Of a stretch of 64,000 bases of DNA, positions 8,066 through 16,792 are shown in pieces; the stretch's first letter is position 1; each line of letters opens with the position of its first letter. Origin of the DNA: Hymenobacter sedentarius (GTDB lineage Bacteria > Bacteroidota > Bacteroidia > Cytophagales > Hymenobacteraceae); contig NZ_CP013909.1 of the NCBI RefSeq assembly GCF_001507645.1, positions 2,914,001-2,978,000 on the forward strand, given 5' to 3'. The position numbers were made by a program, and so were the translations under genes. The notes beneath the pieces were generated by a model, which saw only the letters and a program-made list of their open reading frames with translations, did no database searches and was not told the origin of the DNA.

Positions 8066-9154
8066 CTAAACTGCCGCCGGTACCGCGGCAAGCAGGGCCT
8101 CTTCCACGCGGCTCAGGCCGGCATCGTCCACATCGAGGTGGGTCACAAAGCGAATCCATTGCGGGCCGAAGCTGCTGGCTTTGATGCCCTGCTGCTCCAG
8201 CCCGGCCAGGAAGTCGGCCGCCGGCAGGCTGTCGTGCAGCCGGAAGATGACGAGGTTGGTTTCCGGGTTGAGCACCTCGGCCACGTAAGGCTGCTGCCGC
8301 AGCACTTCGGCCAGGCGCGCGGCGCGGCGGTGGTCATCGGCCAGGCGGTCCACGTTGTTTTCCAGCGCATAGAGGCCCGCGGCGGCAATGTAGCCGGCCT
8401 GGCGCATGCCCCCGCCCATCACCTTGCGGATGCGCTTGGTTTTCTTAATAAAGTCGGCTGAGCCCAGCAGCACCGAGCCCACCGGCGCCCCGAGGCCCTT
8501 GGACAAACACACCGAAATCGAATCAAACAGCTGCCCATAGTCCTGGCTGCGCTGCCCGGTAGCCACCAGGGCGTTGAACACGCGGGCGCCGTCGAGGTGG
8601 CGGGCCAGGCCGTGCCGCTTAGCTACCTCGCTGATGGCCGCCATGTCGTCCCAGCTGTAGCAGCTGCCGCCGCCGCGGTTGTGGGTGTTTTCGAGGCACA
8701 CGAGGCGGGTGGTGGGATAGTGAATATTTTCGGGCCTAATAGCGGCTTCGACCTGGGCGGCCGTGAGGCGGCCGCGGTTGCCGGCCAGCAGCGCCACCGA
8801 CGCGCCGGAGTGAAACGCAATGCCGCCCACTTCCCACAAGTACACGTGGGCCGTCTGCTCGCAAATTACTTCGCTCAGCGGCTCGGTGTGGGCTTTGATG
8901 GCAATCTGATTGGTCATCGTGCCCGACGGGCAAAACAAGCCGGCCTCGAGGCCAAAGCGGGCCGCCGCCACTTCTTCGAGGCGGCGCACGGTGGGGTCTT
9001 CCTCGTACACGTCGTCGCCGACGGGCGCGGCCGACATGGCCGCGAGCATGGCCGCCGAGGGCCTCGTCACGGTATCGGAGCGCAGGTCCACCGCGGGCAG
9101 GGTGGAGGCGTCGGTGGTCTGGGGCTGGGGGAAGAGGGGGGTACTATAAGACAT
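8066..9154 (-). CDS. Low-specificity L-threonine aldolase
   Basis: 362 residues from the ATG at 9154 (MSYSTPLF); the frame is open for 49 more codons upstream, but homologues begin with the [15 protein letters not shown] block seen at residues 22-36. It is a fold-type I PLP enzyme with the cofactor lysine in [14 protein letters not shown] (K219), and with [10 protein letters not shown] and [11 protein letters not shown] typical of the GLY1/LtaE family. It cleaves L-threonine or L-allo-threonine to glycine and acetaldehyde. It is the first gene of the minus-strand run down to 5387. Family assignment is secure; stereospecificity is not visible. Confidence 0.94.
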   Translation of the reverse strand: MSYSTPLFPQPQTTDASTLPAVDLRSDTVTRPSAAMLAAMSAAPVGDDVYEEDPTVRRLEEVAAARFGLEAGLFCPSGTMTNQIAIKAHTEPLSEVICEQTAHVYLWEVGGIAFHSGASVALLAGNRGRLTAAQVEAAIRPENIHYPTTRLVCLENTHNRGGGSCYSWDDMAAISEVAKRHGLARHLDGARVFNALVATGQRSQDYGQLFDSISVCLSKGLGAPVGSVLLGSADFIKKTKRIRKVMGGGMRQAGYIAAAGLYALENNVDRLADDHRRAARLAEVLRQQPYVAEVLNPETNLVIFRLHDSLPAADFLAGLEQQGIKASSFGPQWIRFVTHLDVDDAGLSRVEEALLAAVPAAV

Positions 9155-9305
9155 AGGATAGATGGCTATGGGAGAAAGCGAAGGTAGGCTTTCGCGAACC
9201 GCATTGGCTAGCGCCGCGGCCCGGATTGGGGCAAAAATAACATTCGAAGCGGGCCCGGGGCGGCCCGCCTGAATACGCAGTAATTCAGCAAAATGCCTCA
9301 TGGGC

Positions 9306-9336
9306 TTGCACTTTCCAAATGAAAGCGCTACTTTTG
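9306..9336 (+). promoter_or_regulatory. Bacteroidota-type promoter of the small basic protein gene
   Basis: A -33 TTG at 9306-9308, a 20 nt spacer and TACTTTTG at 9329-9336 match TTG-N19/21-TAnnTTTG. The start codon follows 43 nt later, leaving a leader of about 35-40 nt. Confidence 0.6.
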
Positions 9337-9379
9337 CCCTCCGTTTCGTAAGCCCCTAGACTTTAACCAATCCGGCACC

Positions 9380-9757
9380 ATGTCCGTTACCCGCCTCAAG
9401 CGCAAGCACCGCAAAAACATTGCCCGTGCCAACAACAAGCAGCACATCATCAAGGAGCTGCTCCGCACGCCCGTTCTGAAAAACGTGGATATTGAAGAGC
9501 TGAAGTCGCGTTTCACCACCACCGGTGGCGTAGCCGGCGCCGTAGCCGCAGTGAAAAACACCGCTGCTGCTGCCGTTGACAAAGTGAAAGAAGTAGTTAG
9601 CGATGCCGTAGAATCGGTAAAAGAAGCCGTATCGACCAGCACCGATAACACCGCTGCCGACAACGCCGCCGCTTTCGACGATGCCGAAGCCGTAACCAAG
9701 CCCGTCAATGAAGACGGTCAGGAAGGCGAGCACCCCAAGCCCGAAATCGCGCTATAA
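9380..9757 (+). CDS. Small basic-to-acidic protein, function unknown
   Basis: 125 residues, starting MSVTRLKRKHRKNIARANNK. The first 30 residues are strongly basic. Residues 50-90 are an Ala/Val/Lys-rich amphipathic helix (VKNTAAAAVDKVKEVV) resembling phasin- or apolipoprotein-like stretches. The tail from about residue 92 is acidic and disordered (DNTAADNAAAFDD). A well-formed promoter precedes it and a strong terminator follows, so it is a monocistronic gene that is probably well expressed. Two minus-strand open frames cover the same DNA but lack signals; the plus frame has the start, promoter and terminator. I do not recognise the family; nucleic-acid or membrane binding by the basic head is only a guess. 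Confidence 0.8.
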   Translation: MSVTRLKRKHRKNIARANNKQHIIKELLRTPVLKNVDIEELKSRFTTTGGVAGAVAAVKNTAAAAVDKVKEVVSDAVESVKEAVSTSTDNTAADNAAAFDDAEAVTKPVNEDGQEGEHPKPEIAL

Positions 9758-9821
9758 GTTAGCCTGCCGTAGCCAGCAAGGCATGCTAGTCTTGTTCTAA
9801 GCGGTTTTGTCTACAAACGTG

Positions 9822-9860
9822 ACAAGCCCCGTTGCCTGTATTGCAGGCAGTGGGGCTTGT
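9822..9860 (+). terminator. Intrinsic terminator
   Basis: A 17 bp stem, ACAAGCCCCGTTGCCTG against CAGGCAGTGGGGCTTGT, with a 5 nt loop and TTGTGTT after it, lies 65 nt past the stop of the small basic protein. It could also serve the opposite-strand gene in the other direction only weakly. Confidence 0.75.
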
Positions 9861-9944
9861 TGTGTTATAGGCAATTGCTAAGAAAGAAAACCAGGCAAGG
9901 TTCGCCGTGCCTGCGAAAGCCAGCTCAATTTGGCGCTCGGAGCC

Positions 9945-10448
9945 TCAGCCGGCGCGCTTGCCCAGCTCCACGGCCTGCAGGTCGACCACCTTGCCGGCCT
10001 CAATGCCGAAGCGCAACAGCGTGCGCACCTGGTGGAACCCGTGCCGGCCCGCAGCGCCAGGGTTCAGGTGCAGCAGGCCCAGCTTCTTGTCGGGCATGAC
10101 CCGCAAAATGTGCGAATGGCCGGTAATAAACAGCCCAGGCTGCGCGGCCGCGAGCAGGGGCCGGGCCGCCGGGGCGTAGTGCCCCGGGTAGCCGCCAATG
10201 TGCGTCATGAGCACGCGTAATCCCTCTACCTCAAAATTTTGCACCAACGGTTGGGTGCGGCGCACGTCCGTGCCGTCGATATTGCCGTACACGCCCCGAA
10301 AGCGCGGCGCCAAGCTCTGCAATTCGTCCACCACGCGGGCATCGCCGAAATCGCCGGCATGCCATATTTCGTCGCAGTCGCGCAAATGATGCGCTATTCG
10401 GTCGTCGAGGTAGCCGTGGGTGTCGGAAAGCAAGCCAATACGCGTCAT
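9945..10448 (-). CDS. YfcE/MJ0936-type metallophosphoesterase
   Basis: 167 residues from MTRIGLLSDTHGYLDD; a start six codons further up is possible but would place extra residues before the first strand. Metal motifs in order are SDTHG, HAGDFGD, YGNIDGTD, THIGGYPGH and TGHSHI, the full ligand set of the YfcE-like phosphodiesterases. It ends with LNPGAAGRHG, the typical NPGS-like turn of the family. The substrate is unknown; homologues hydrolyse model phosphodiesters and may act on nucleotides. It is transcribed towards the terminator at 9822 and away from the Nudix gene at 10586. Confidence 0.92.
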   Translation of the reverse strand: MTRIGLLSDTHGYLDDRIAHHLRDCDEIWHAGDFGDARVVDELQSLAPRFRGVYGNIDGTDVRRTQPLVQNFEVEGLRVLMTHIGGYPGHYAPAARPLLAAAQPGLFITGHSHILRVMPDKKLGLLHLNPGAAGRHGFHQVRTLLRFGIEAGKVVDLQAVELGKRAG

Positions 10449-10585
10449 GCCACAAATATGCGGCACACCGGCAAATCGGTACGGCCGCGTATCTTGCAGC
10501 CGTTGCCCGAGGCTTATTATTCCTTAAATTACTGACCCCGGCGCCCCCCGCTGCCCGTCTTCATCTTCTCAATTCGCATATCCCG

Positions 10586-11290
10586 ATGAATATTTTCATC
10601 AACGACATACCGCTGGTTATCAAAAAGCTGAGCGAAAAAGTGTACAAGCACAAGTTTGACCTGATTCTGAACCCCGACGACGACTTCACGTCGAAGGACC
10701 TGGTGGGCGACGTGCTGGTGCGCGACGCCGGCCCGCTGTTCATCGACCGGCTGCTGCGCCTGATGGAGGTGAAAAAACTCAAAAAGCTCCACTCGCTGAC
10801 CATGCTGGTCAAAAAGAAAAAGCATGTCATCCTGCACTTCAAAGACCAGTTCAAAATTGCCAAAGCCGGCGGTGGGCTGGTGGTAAAGGGCGACCAGGTG
10901 CTGATGATTTACCGCCTCGGTAAATGGGATTTGCCCAAGGGTAAGCTCAAGAGTGACGAGGATACCGCTGCTGGTGCTCTGCGCGAAGTGGAGGAGGAAA
11001 CGAACATCAAGCTGGAGCTCGGCGAGAAGCTGCCCAGCACCTGGCACAGCTACGCCTACAAGGGCAACAAAATGCTGAAGAAGACCAACTGGTACCTCAT
11101 GAAGTGCCTGGATGACACGCTGATGAAGCCCCAGACCGAGGAATACATCGAGGAAGTGCGCTGGATGTCGCCGCAGGAGGCGCTGACCAAGCTGGAGGAC
11201 TCTTATGCGTCCATTGCGCTGGTAGTGCGGTACTACCTCAACAACATGGCCGGCAAGCACGCCAAGGTAAAGCCCGCAGCAGAGAAATAG
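10586..11290 (+). CDS. Nudix hydrolase with N-terminal extension
   Basis: 234 residues. The Nudix box is GKLKSDEDTAAGALREVEEE followed by TNI (about residues 119-141), with the catalytic REVEEE intact; the usual G before the last hydrophobic residue is N. The substrate-facing strand has KWDLPKGKL. Residues 1-95 precede the Nudix fold and are Lys-rich (VKKLKKLHSL, LVKKKKHVILHF). I do not recognise this extension. The enzyme should hydrolyse a nucleoside diphosphate linked to some moiety. A lipoprotein gene begins 16 nt after the stop. Confidence 0.9.
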   Translation: MNIFINDIPLVIKKLSEKVYKHKFDLILNPDDDFTSKDLVGDVLVRDAGPLFIDRLLRLMEVKKLKKLHSLTMLVKKKKHVILHFKDQFKIAKAGGGLVVKGDQVLMIYRLGKWDLPKGKLKSDEDTAAGALREVEEETNIKLELGEKLPSTWHSYAYKGNKMLKKTNWYLMKCLDDTLMKPQTEEYIEEVRWMSPQEALTKLEDSYASIALVVRYYLNNMAGKHAKVKPAAEK

Positions 11291-11306
11291 CGTTATATTG
11301 CGGTCT

Positions 11307-11795
11307 ATGCGACCGTACAACGTGCTGTTATTGGCAGCGGCAACACTGGGGATGGGGGCCTGCTCCGGTTCCCACGATGCTCCCCACGACCGCGCGGTTT
11401 CCTCGGGCGCCGCGCCGGGCCGAGCGGCCGCGGGGCTCAATGTTCCCAGCCTGCTGGCGCTGTCCATTAATGAAATAACGCAACGCATAGGGCCGGCTGG
11501 GCCGATTCCGCCTGGCTTTTCTGACCCCATGCTTATTCCGTTGCTGCAGCGGCATGAGCGGCTGGATTCCACGGCTTATTTCCAGACGCCGGGCCTGGCC
11601 CTGGTGGCCTCTTTCGACTACCACACCCGGCGGGTGAGCGACATCCTGCTGCTGGGCTCCAACGAAAACGAGCTGATGCGCCGGGCGCAACTGCACCTCG
11701 GCGCCGACCATTACCTGGTGCTGCCCGTTTTTCAGGAGAACCATCCCACCCGGCTGCTGGGGCTGCGGGTGCTGGCCATTTCCCTAAACCAGTAG
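11307..11795 (+). CDS. Small putative lipoprotein, unknown function
   Basis: 162 residues from the ATG at 11307; a TTG three codons upstream is also open. The signal peptide MRPYNVLLLAAATLGMGAC ends in a lipobox-like MGAC (C19), suggesting export and lipidation. The mature part is Ala/Gly-rich for 30 residues, then has a short beta-rich domain (ALVASFDYHTRRVSDILLLG). No recognised domain. It follows the Nudix gene closely and converges on coaD with 16 nt between the stops. Confidence 0.72.
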   Translation: MRPYNVLLLAAATLGMGACSGSHDAPHDRAVSSGAAPGRAAAGLNVPSLLALSINEITQRIGPAGPIPPGFSDPMLIPLLQRHERLDSTAYFQTPGLALVASFDYHTRRVSDILLLGSNENELMRRAQLHLGADHYLVLPVFQENHPTRLLGLRVLAISLNQ

Positions 11796-11811
11796 GGCTT
11801 AGCCCAATTTG

Positions 11812-12279
11812 CTAGCCCGCCACAGGCGTCAGCGGGAAGGGTAAAAAAGCGTCCACGTTGCCGCCGAAACGGTGGATGTCGCGGATGATGGTGCTGCTGA
11901 TGGCGCTCAGGGTGGGGGAGGTCAGCAGGAAAACGGTTTCCAGCCCGGGGTTTACGTGCTGGTTGCCGTAGGCAATGGGCTTTTCGTACTCAAAATCGGG
12001 GGCATTGCGCAGGCCGCGCAGCAGGTAGGTGGCACCTACTTCGCGGGCAAATTCTGCCGTGAGGCCCTTAAACGTTCGAACTGACACCCGGGGCTCGTCC
12101 CGAAACACGTCGGCAATGAGCGCCTGCATTTGCTCGACGGGCAGGTAGCGCTGCTTGCTGCTGTTGGTGCCAATGGCCACAATCACCTGATCGAACAATT
12201 CCGCGCCGCGCCGCACCACGTCGAGGTGCCCGTTGGTGAAGGGGTCGAAGGAGCCAGGAAAAAGGGCAATGCGGGACAT
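11812..12279 (-). CDS. coaD: Pantetheine-phosphate adenylyltransferase
   Basis: 155 residues, starting MSRIALFPGSFDPFTNGHLD, which holds the nucleotidyltransferase T/HxGH-type motif (TNGH). Further signatures are RGLRNAPDFEYE and the terminal SSTIIRDIHRFGGN. It transfers AMP from ATP to 4'-phosphopantetheine, the penultimate step of coenzyme A synthesis. The size equals the usual 155-165 residues. The DUF3822 gene lies upstream on the same strand, an arrangement known in Bacteroidota; the 76 nt gap between them contains a small repeat. Confidence 0.96.
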   Translation of the reverse strand: MSRIALFPGSFDPFTNGHLDVVRRGAELFDQVIVAIGTNSSKQRYLPVEQMQALIADVFRDEPRVSVRTFKGLTAEFAREVGATYLLRGLRNAPDFEYEKPIAYGNQHVNPGLETVFLLTSPTLSAISSTIIRDIHRFGGNVDAFLPFPLTPVAG

Positions 12280-12287
12280 TCTTTAGA

Positions 12288-12316
12288 AATGAAGAATTAA
12301 TAATGAGGAATTATTG
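12288..12316. repeat. Short AATGAAGAATT / AATGAGGAATT repeat
   Basis: The AT-rich stretch contains AATGAAGAATTAATAATGAG followed by GAATTATTGAAG. Closely related wording lies inside egtB at 21991-22051, so this is probably a copy of the same small dispersed repeat, placed between coaD and the DUF3822 gene. Confidence 0.55.
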
Positions 12317-12355
12317 AAGAGCCGGAAAAATATTCTGCTCCCCACTTTTTCCTTT

Positions 12356-13231
12356 TTAGCAGAAATGCAGGCTGAATAGGTCGAAATACCGATACTCGAA
12401 CACGTCGTTAAGCCGGTAGCTGTACTGCACGTTGCTGGGGCGGGAGCCAAACCGGACGTTGCGCACGTAGGTGCGCAGCAAGCTGAACACGGCGGAGTCG
12501 GGCGTCAATTCGCCCCAGATGGTGACCTCGTCCTGGTCGGGGTCGAGGCTGAGCTCCTGCATGACCAGGATGGTGTAATACACGACGTCCTCGGCGGTGG
12601 TGCAGGGAAACACGTTGCAATACTCCAGGTGCTGGCCCAGCACCACCAGCGCAAGCTCTTGCTGGCCGGGGTTGAGGTAGAGGCGGCGGGGCGCCGCGGC
12701 GCCCCGCTGGTGAACCAGGCCGGCCAGCAGCGCGCTGGTGTGGTGCAGCAGCCGGCCGGTGGCGCCGTGCGTGGCCGTTAGCCAGTCGGCCAGGGCCGCA
12801 TCGGCGGCAAATATGTTCACGAGCTCCAGGCCGGGGTGGGTGGTGTGGCGCACCGTTTCGGTGGGGGCGGGGGTGTGGTGCAGTCGCAGGGCCGCCGCTT
12901 CATCGCCGGGCCGGAACAGGGGCGCCGGCAGCAGCGTGAATGCCCGGCCCGTGACGGCGAGCCGCACCGCGTTCCAGCCGCGTTGGTCCAGAAAATCGTG
13001 CTGAGCGGCCAGGGCCGGCACGCCGCCCGCGGGTAGGGCGTACTCTTCGAGGGCCACGAATTTGCGCCGCTCTACATCGACGGCGGCCACGTAGAGGCGC
13101 GAGGGGCCGGCCAGTAGGTACAGGTTGTAGGCGGCCCGGTTGGCGGGGTCAAACGTCTCGTCGCGCAAGCGCAACAGGGACGACGGCGCGGCCGCGGGGA
13201 CGGAAGAAGCAGAAGCAGCGGATGCAGGCAC
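12356..13231 (-). CDS. DUF3822 family protein
   Basis: 291 residues. After an Ala/Ser-rich start it reads LLRLRDETFDPANRAAYNLY, the conserved opening of DUF3822, a Bacteroidota family with an actin-like (ASKHA) fold resembling pilus-assembly ATPase relatives. The region TRLYLNPG-like (PRRLYLNPGQQELALVVLG) and the close CNVFPCTTAEDVVYYTILVM block are also family features. Its role is unknown. It is upstream of coaD on the same strand. Two in-phase starts near the N-terminus are possible; I kept the first ATG, though residues 1-15 look low complexity. Confidence 0.82.
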   Translation of the reverse strand: MPASAASASSVPAAAPSSLLRLRDETFDPANRAAYNLYLLAGPSRLYVAAVDVERRKFVALEEYALPAGGVPALAAQHDFLDQRGWNAVRLAVTGRAFTLLPAPLFRPGDEAAALRLHHTPAPTETVRHTTHPGLELVNIFAADAALADWLTATHGATGRLLHHTSALLAGLVHQRGAAAPRRLYLNPGQQELALVVLGQHLEYCNVFPCTTAEDVVYYTILVMQELSLDPDQDEVTIWGELTPDSAVFSLLRTYVRNVRFGSRPSNVQYSYRLNDVFEYRYFDLFSLHFC

Positions 13232-13355
13232 GAATCGAAGCTAAACAGGCAATGGCCGGGGCTAAAGATAAGGCTTCGGGGAACGAGGAACGAAGAACGA
13301 GCAGCCCGGAAACAGCGGTTGGGGCCCAAATTTATAGTTGAGCTAAGCCGGGGCC

Positions 13356-13859
13356 TTACACAAACCGGGTTTGCGGCACAAAAATGTCGTCCAGGCTGAG
13401 CACCATGCGCAGCACGGGGTGCACCTGCGCCGGAGGTAATTGCATAAGTTGGCGGGGAGTAAACCAGCTCAATTCCGTGAGCAGCTGCTGGTCGGCGGCG
13501 TGCTCCGGGTCGTGGCCGAGCTGAGGCTGGGCACCTTCTTCGGCGTGGACCTCAAAAAACAGCTCCAGCGCCTGGAGCTTGCCGCTGCTGAATTCGTGGA
13601 GGTGCAGAAAGCGGCCCACCTGCACCGTTAAGCCGGTCTCTTCGCGAAATTCCCGCACCAGCGCTTCGCGGATGCTTTCGCCAAACTGCCAGCCGCCGCC
13701 CGGCGGCGACCAGAACGGCTTGCCCTTGGGCAGCAGGCCCCGGTGGCCGGCCAGCAGCATGGCCCCATCGCGCAGCAGCAGCCCCCCGACGCGTACCCTT
13801 ACCTGACCGGAATACGCTTGAAGGAGGGCGTCGGGAGGAGGGTTTTTCGAATGGGGCAT
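13356..13859 (-). CDS. Nudix hydrolase
   Basis: 167 residues. The Nudix box is intact, starting at GESIREALVREFREETGL (about residues 60-77), with the GGGWQFGE loop before it and RVGGLLLRDGAMLLAGH as the first strand. It is close to ADP-ribose pyrophosphatase/MutT-like members; the substrate cannot be assigned. It lies 124 nt upstream of the DUF3822 gene on the same strand. This is the second, unrelated-looking Nudix enzyme in 3 kb and lacks the N-terminal extension of the first. Confidence 0.9.
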   Translation of the reverse strand: MPHSKNPPPDALLQAYSGQVRVRVGGLLLRDGAMLLAGHRGLLPKGKPFWSPPGGGWQFGESIREALVREFREETGLTVQVGRFLHLHEFSSGKLQALELFFEVHAEEGAQPQLGHDPEHAADQQLLTELSWFTPRQLMQLPPAQVHPVLRMVLSLDDIFVPQTRFV

Positions 13860-13972
13860 AACGTATCGGCAGGCACCACGGCGCTTCCGAAGGTGAAAGC
13901 GCAGGCACTAAGCCTAACGTTGGGCTAACGACATTGTTTGTTTGGGGCCCAAAAAGAAAGAAATGACACCGC

Positions 13973-14560
13973 CTAAGCCGCCCGGCGCCGCCGGGCCCGC
14001 CAGCGCCGCAACCGGCTCAGAATAAACACCAGCAGCACCACCACCAGGGCCGCCGCTACCAGCGGCAGCAGCAGCGTGAGGGCCACGCCGCCCAGGGCCA
14101 GCGTGTTTTCGGCCGTGGCCAGCACGGGGTTGCCCAGGCCGCCGGTGGTGGCGGTGGAGGCTCCCCGCAGCAGCGCGGTGCCGGTTTGCACCAGCCCGGC
14201 CGTGCCTCCGCCCACCAATATGCCCAGCGTCCAGCGCAGGGTGGGGTCGAGGTGGGGCAGGGCCGAGGTCATGAGGATGGTACCGGCGATGAAGCTGGCC
14301 GGGGTGGTAAGGGTGTCCAGCAGGTGGTCGACCACGGGGATGTAGTAACCCGCTATTTCCACCAGCGTGGCGGTAGCCAGGGTGAGCAGCGCCGCCCAGC
14401 TCCCCAGCCACGCAAACCCCGCCGCCGGCGCCAGGTAGCCGAAATGGTAGGCCAGGCTGGCCGCCAGCAGCGGCACAAACACCCGGAAGCCGCTACACGC
14501 CGCCAGCCCAAGGCCCAGCGCACCCGCCACGAGATACTGCATCGCCGGCAACTGTTCCAT
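13973..14560 (-). CDS. DUF4126 family membrane protein
   Basis: 195 residues with about five hydrophobic segments. It starts MEQLPAMQYLVAGALGLGLA and has the family's ACSGFRVFVPLL and the loop VEIAGYYIPVVDHLLDTLTT near residues 65-85, where charged residues lie between membrane segments. The C-terminus is a highly basic tail (LSRLRRWRARRRRAA) on the cytoplasmic side. DUF4126 is a conserved membrane family without assigned function. It stands alone between the Nudix gene and the divergent thioesterase gene. Confidence 0.85.
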   Translation of the reverse strand: MEQLPAMQYLVAGALGLGLAACSGFRVFVPLLAASLAYHFGYLAPAAGFAWLGSWAALLTLATATLVEIAGYYIPVVDHLLDTLTTPASFIAGTILMTSALPHLDPTLRWTLGILVGGGTAGLVQTGTALLRGASTATTGGLGNPVLATAENTLALGGVALTLLLPLVAAALVVVLLVFILSRLRRWRARRRRAA

Positions 14561-14771
14561 GGCTTTAGAAGGCTAAAATGGGAGGAGAAAGTACGGGCCA
14601 GAACCCAGCCAGTACCTTTGGGCGACTAAACCGCTATGGGCCCTGCCGCACCTTAAAAGCAGCTTCAAAGCACTAAGAAGTTATAAGCCCGAACAGAAAG
14701 TACAAACCGGTACAAAGGCTGTGGGAGGTAATTGCCTGCGGCTATCCTTTGAGCAAACATAAACGATTCCA

Positions 14772-15230
14772 GTGTCTTCAAACCAACAACTCAGCAATAC
14801 CATACCGGCCGCTCCTGAAGCCGCTGATGACTTAGTCGCGCGCATTCGCCGGAAGCTCGTGCGCCAGAATTTCATGCACCTGGTGGGGGCCGACTTGACG
14901 GTGATAACTCCCGGCCGGGTGGAGGCCGAGCTGACCATGGGCACGCAACACCTGCAGCAGCGCGGCTTTGCCCACGGCGGCCTCACCGCCACCATGGCCG
15001 ATTTGGTGGCCGGGTTTGCCGCTGTCACGCTCGTGCCCGACAACTTTGGCGTGGTGACTTCCGATTTGAAAATTTCCTACTTCAACCCCGGCGTTGGGCA
15101 GAAAATAAAAGCCATCGGGTGGGTGCTGAAAGCCGGGCGGCGGCTGCATTTCTGCGAGGCGGAAGTGTGGTGCGACGACGTGCTGATTGCCAAAGCCAGC
15201 GCGACCATGGCGGTAATTGAGCCAAACTAA
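14772..15230 (+). CDS. PaaI-type hotdog thioesterase
   Basis: 152 residues from a GTG at 14772; no ATG is available before the conserved core. The hotdog-fold signature is in GFAHGGLTATMADLVAGFAA (residues 58-77), where HGG and the following D are the usual catalytic surroundings; SDLKISYFNPG is the next conserved block. It should hydrolyse acyl-CoA or aryl-CoA thioesters. A TACCTTTG at 14613-14620 lies about 150 nt upstream and might be its promoter, though no -33 box accompanies it. The helicase gene follows 131 nt later. Confidence 0.87.
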   Translation: MSSNQQLSNTIPAAPEAADDLVARIRRKLVRQNFMHLVGADLTVITPGRVEAELTMGTQHLQQRGFAHGGLTATMADLVAGFAAVTLVPDNFGVVTSDLKISYFNPGVGQKIKAIGWVLKAGRRLHFCEAEVWCDDVLIAKASATMAVIEPN

Positions 15231-15361
15231 GTTTGCCAAACAGCGGCCCTCCAGCGGACGATTGTGCGGCTATTGTTGTTGAGGAAATGAGCCCGGATTG
15301 AGCCAATCCCGTGGCGTTGCCTTCAAATCTGAGCCCTGGATTTGAAGCTTAAGAAATACCC

Positions 15362-16792
15362 ATGTTAAAACTTCGAACCCCCTCCGTTCGCGACTACTTC
15401 CCTTACGAGCCCACCGACGACCAGGCCCTGCTGTTCACGCAGCTCGACGCGTTTTTGCGCGACGACCTGCCGGGCCGCAAGGTGTTTGTGCTGCGCGGCT
15501 ACGCCGGTACGGGCAAAACCACAGTGGTGAGTGCCCTGGTGCAGTGGCTGCACAAGCTGCAGCGCAAGTACACCCTGATGGCGCCCACCGGCCGGGCCGC
15601 CAAGGTGATGTCTGGCTACGCGGGTGTGCCGGCCAGCACCATCCACAAGAAAATCTACCGCCAGACCTCCGGCGCGCCCAGCGAGCGGCTCAACTTCCAG
15701 CGCCAGCCCAACCGCGTGGAGCAAACGCTCTACATCGTGGACGAGGCCTCGATGATTTCGGACGAGAAAGCCTTCGGCGAAAGTGGCCTGCTCGATGACT
15801 TGATGGGTTTTGTGTTCGAGAAAACGAGCAACAAGCTGCTGCTCATTGGCGATACGGCGCAGCTGCCGCCGGTGGGCCAGCTCCTGAGCCCGGCCCTGGA
15901 CCCGGAGCTGCTGGTCCACCGCTTCCGGGCCACGGTGGGCAGCGTGGAACTGCGCCAGGTGATGCGCCAGGCCCAGGAATCGGGCATATTGGTGAATGCC
16001 ACCGAGCTGCGCGAAGAACTGCGCGAGGAGGTGCCCAACATTCAGCTGCACACTAAGGGCTTTCGCGACATCTTTAAGATGGGCGGCGATAAGCTGGAGG
16101 ACGGCCTGCGCTGGGCGTACCGCAATTTTGGCCACGAAAACACGACCATTATCTGCCGCTCCAACCGCAACGCCAACCAGTACAACCAGCTCATTCGGCG
16201 GGCCTTGTTTGATGCCGAGGAGGAGATAGAAGGCGGCGACTACCTGATGGTGGTGCGCAACAACTATTTCTGGCTGCCCAAGGACTCGGAAATCGGCTTT
16301 CTGGCCAACGGCGACTTCCTGCAAATCAGCAAAATCATCCGCCGCGAGGAGATGTACGGCTTCCATTTTGCCCAGGCCCAGGTGCGCCTCGTGGACTACC
16401 CCGACGAGCCCGAAATCGAAGTAAAGCTGCTCCTGGATACGCTGCACACCGAAAGCCCCGCGCTGCCTTCCGACCGCAACAATGCCCTGTACATGGCCGT
16501 GAGCGAGGATTACGCCCACCTCAAAACCAAGGCCGAGCGCTACAAGGAAATGCGCAAAGACCCGTACCTGAACGCCTTGCAAATCAAGTTTGCCTACGCC
16601 CTCACGTGCCACAAGGCGCAGGGCGGGCAGTGGCAGGCCGTCTTTGTCGACCACGGCTTTCTGAAGCCCGACGAGCCGCTGGCGGGCGAGTTTGCCCGGT
16701 GGCTGTACACGGCCATCACGCGCGCCTCGGAACGGCTGTTTCTGCTCAATTTCCAGCAGAAGCTAATCGGCGACGCGGTAGAGGAAGAATAG
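15362..16792 (+). CDS. RecD-like DNA helicase (AAA/UvrD_C_2 type)
   Basis: 476 residues. Walker A is GYAGTGKT (46-53, K52), motif Ia is MAPTGRAAKVM, Walker B is IVDEASMIS (D127-E128), motif III is LLIGDTAQLPPVG, and the C-terminal motifs are FAYALTCHKAQGGQW and YTAITRASERL. This matches superfamily 1B helicases similar to RecD2 and phage Dda. It is shorter than RecD2 (about 700+ residues) because the N-terminal domain is missing, and starts directly with the ATPase core. It is probably involved in DNA repair or replication restart. The minus-strand frame covering it is a shadow. Confidence 0.93.
   Translation: MLKLRTPSVRDYFPYEPTDDQALLFTQLDAFLRDDLPGRKVFVLRGYAGTGKTTVVSALVQWLHKLQRKYTLMAPTGRAAKVMSGYAGVPASTIHKKIYRQTSGAPSERLNFQRQPNRVEQTLYIVDEASMISDEKAFGESGLLDDLMGFVFEKTSNKLLLIGDTAQLPPVGQLLSPALDPELLVHRFRATVGSVELRQVMRQAQESGILVNATELREELREEVPNIQLHTKGFRDIFKMGGDKLEDGLRWAYRNFGHENTTIICRSNRNANQYNQLIRRALFDAEEEIEGGDYLMVVRNNYFWLPKDSEIGFLANGDFLQISKIIRREEMYGFHFAQAQVRLVDYPDEPEIEVKLLLDTLHTESPALPSDRNNALYMAVSEDYAHLKTKAERYKEMRKDPYLNALQIKFAYALTCHKAQGGQWQAVFVDHGFLKPDEPLAGEFARWLYTAITRASERLFLLNFQQKLIGDAVEEE

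Noticed and set aside
9356..9733. Gly/Phe/Tyr-rich minus-strand frame over the small basic protein gene
   Set aside because: The promoter, start context and terminator fit the plus strand; the minus frame has none.
15365..16654. 429-residue minus-strand open frame across the helicase
   Set aside because: Antisense of all helicase motifs, no independent evidence.
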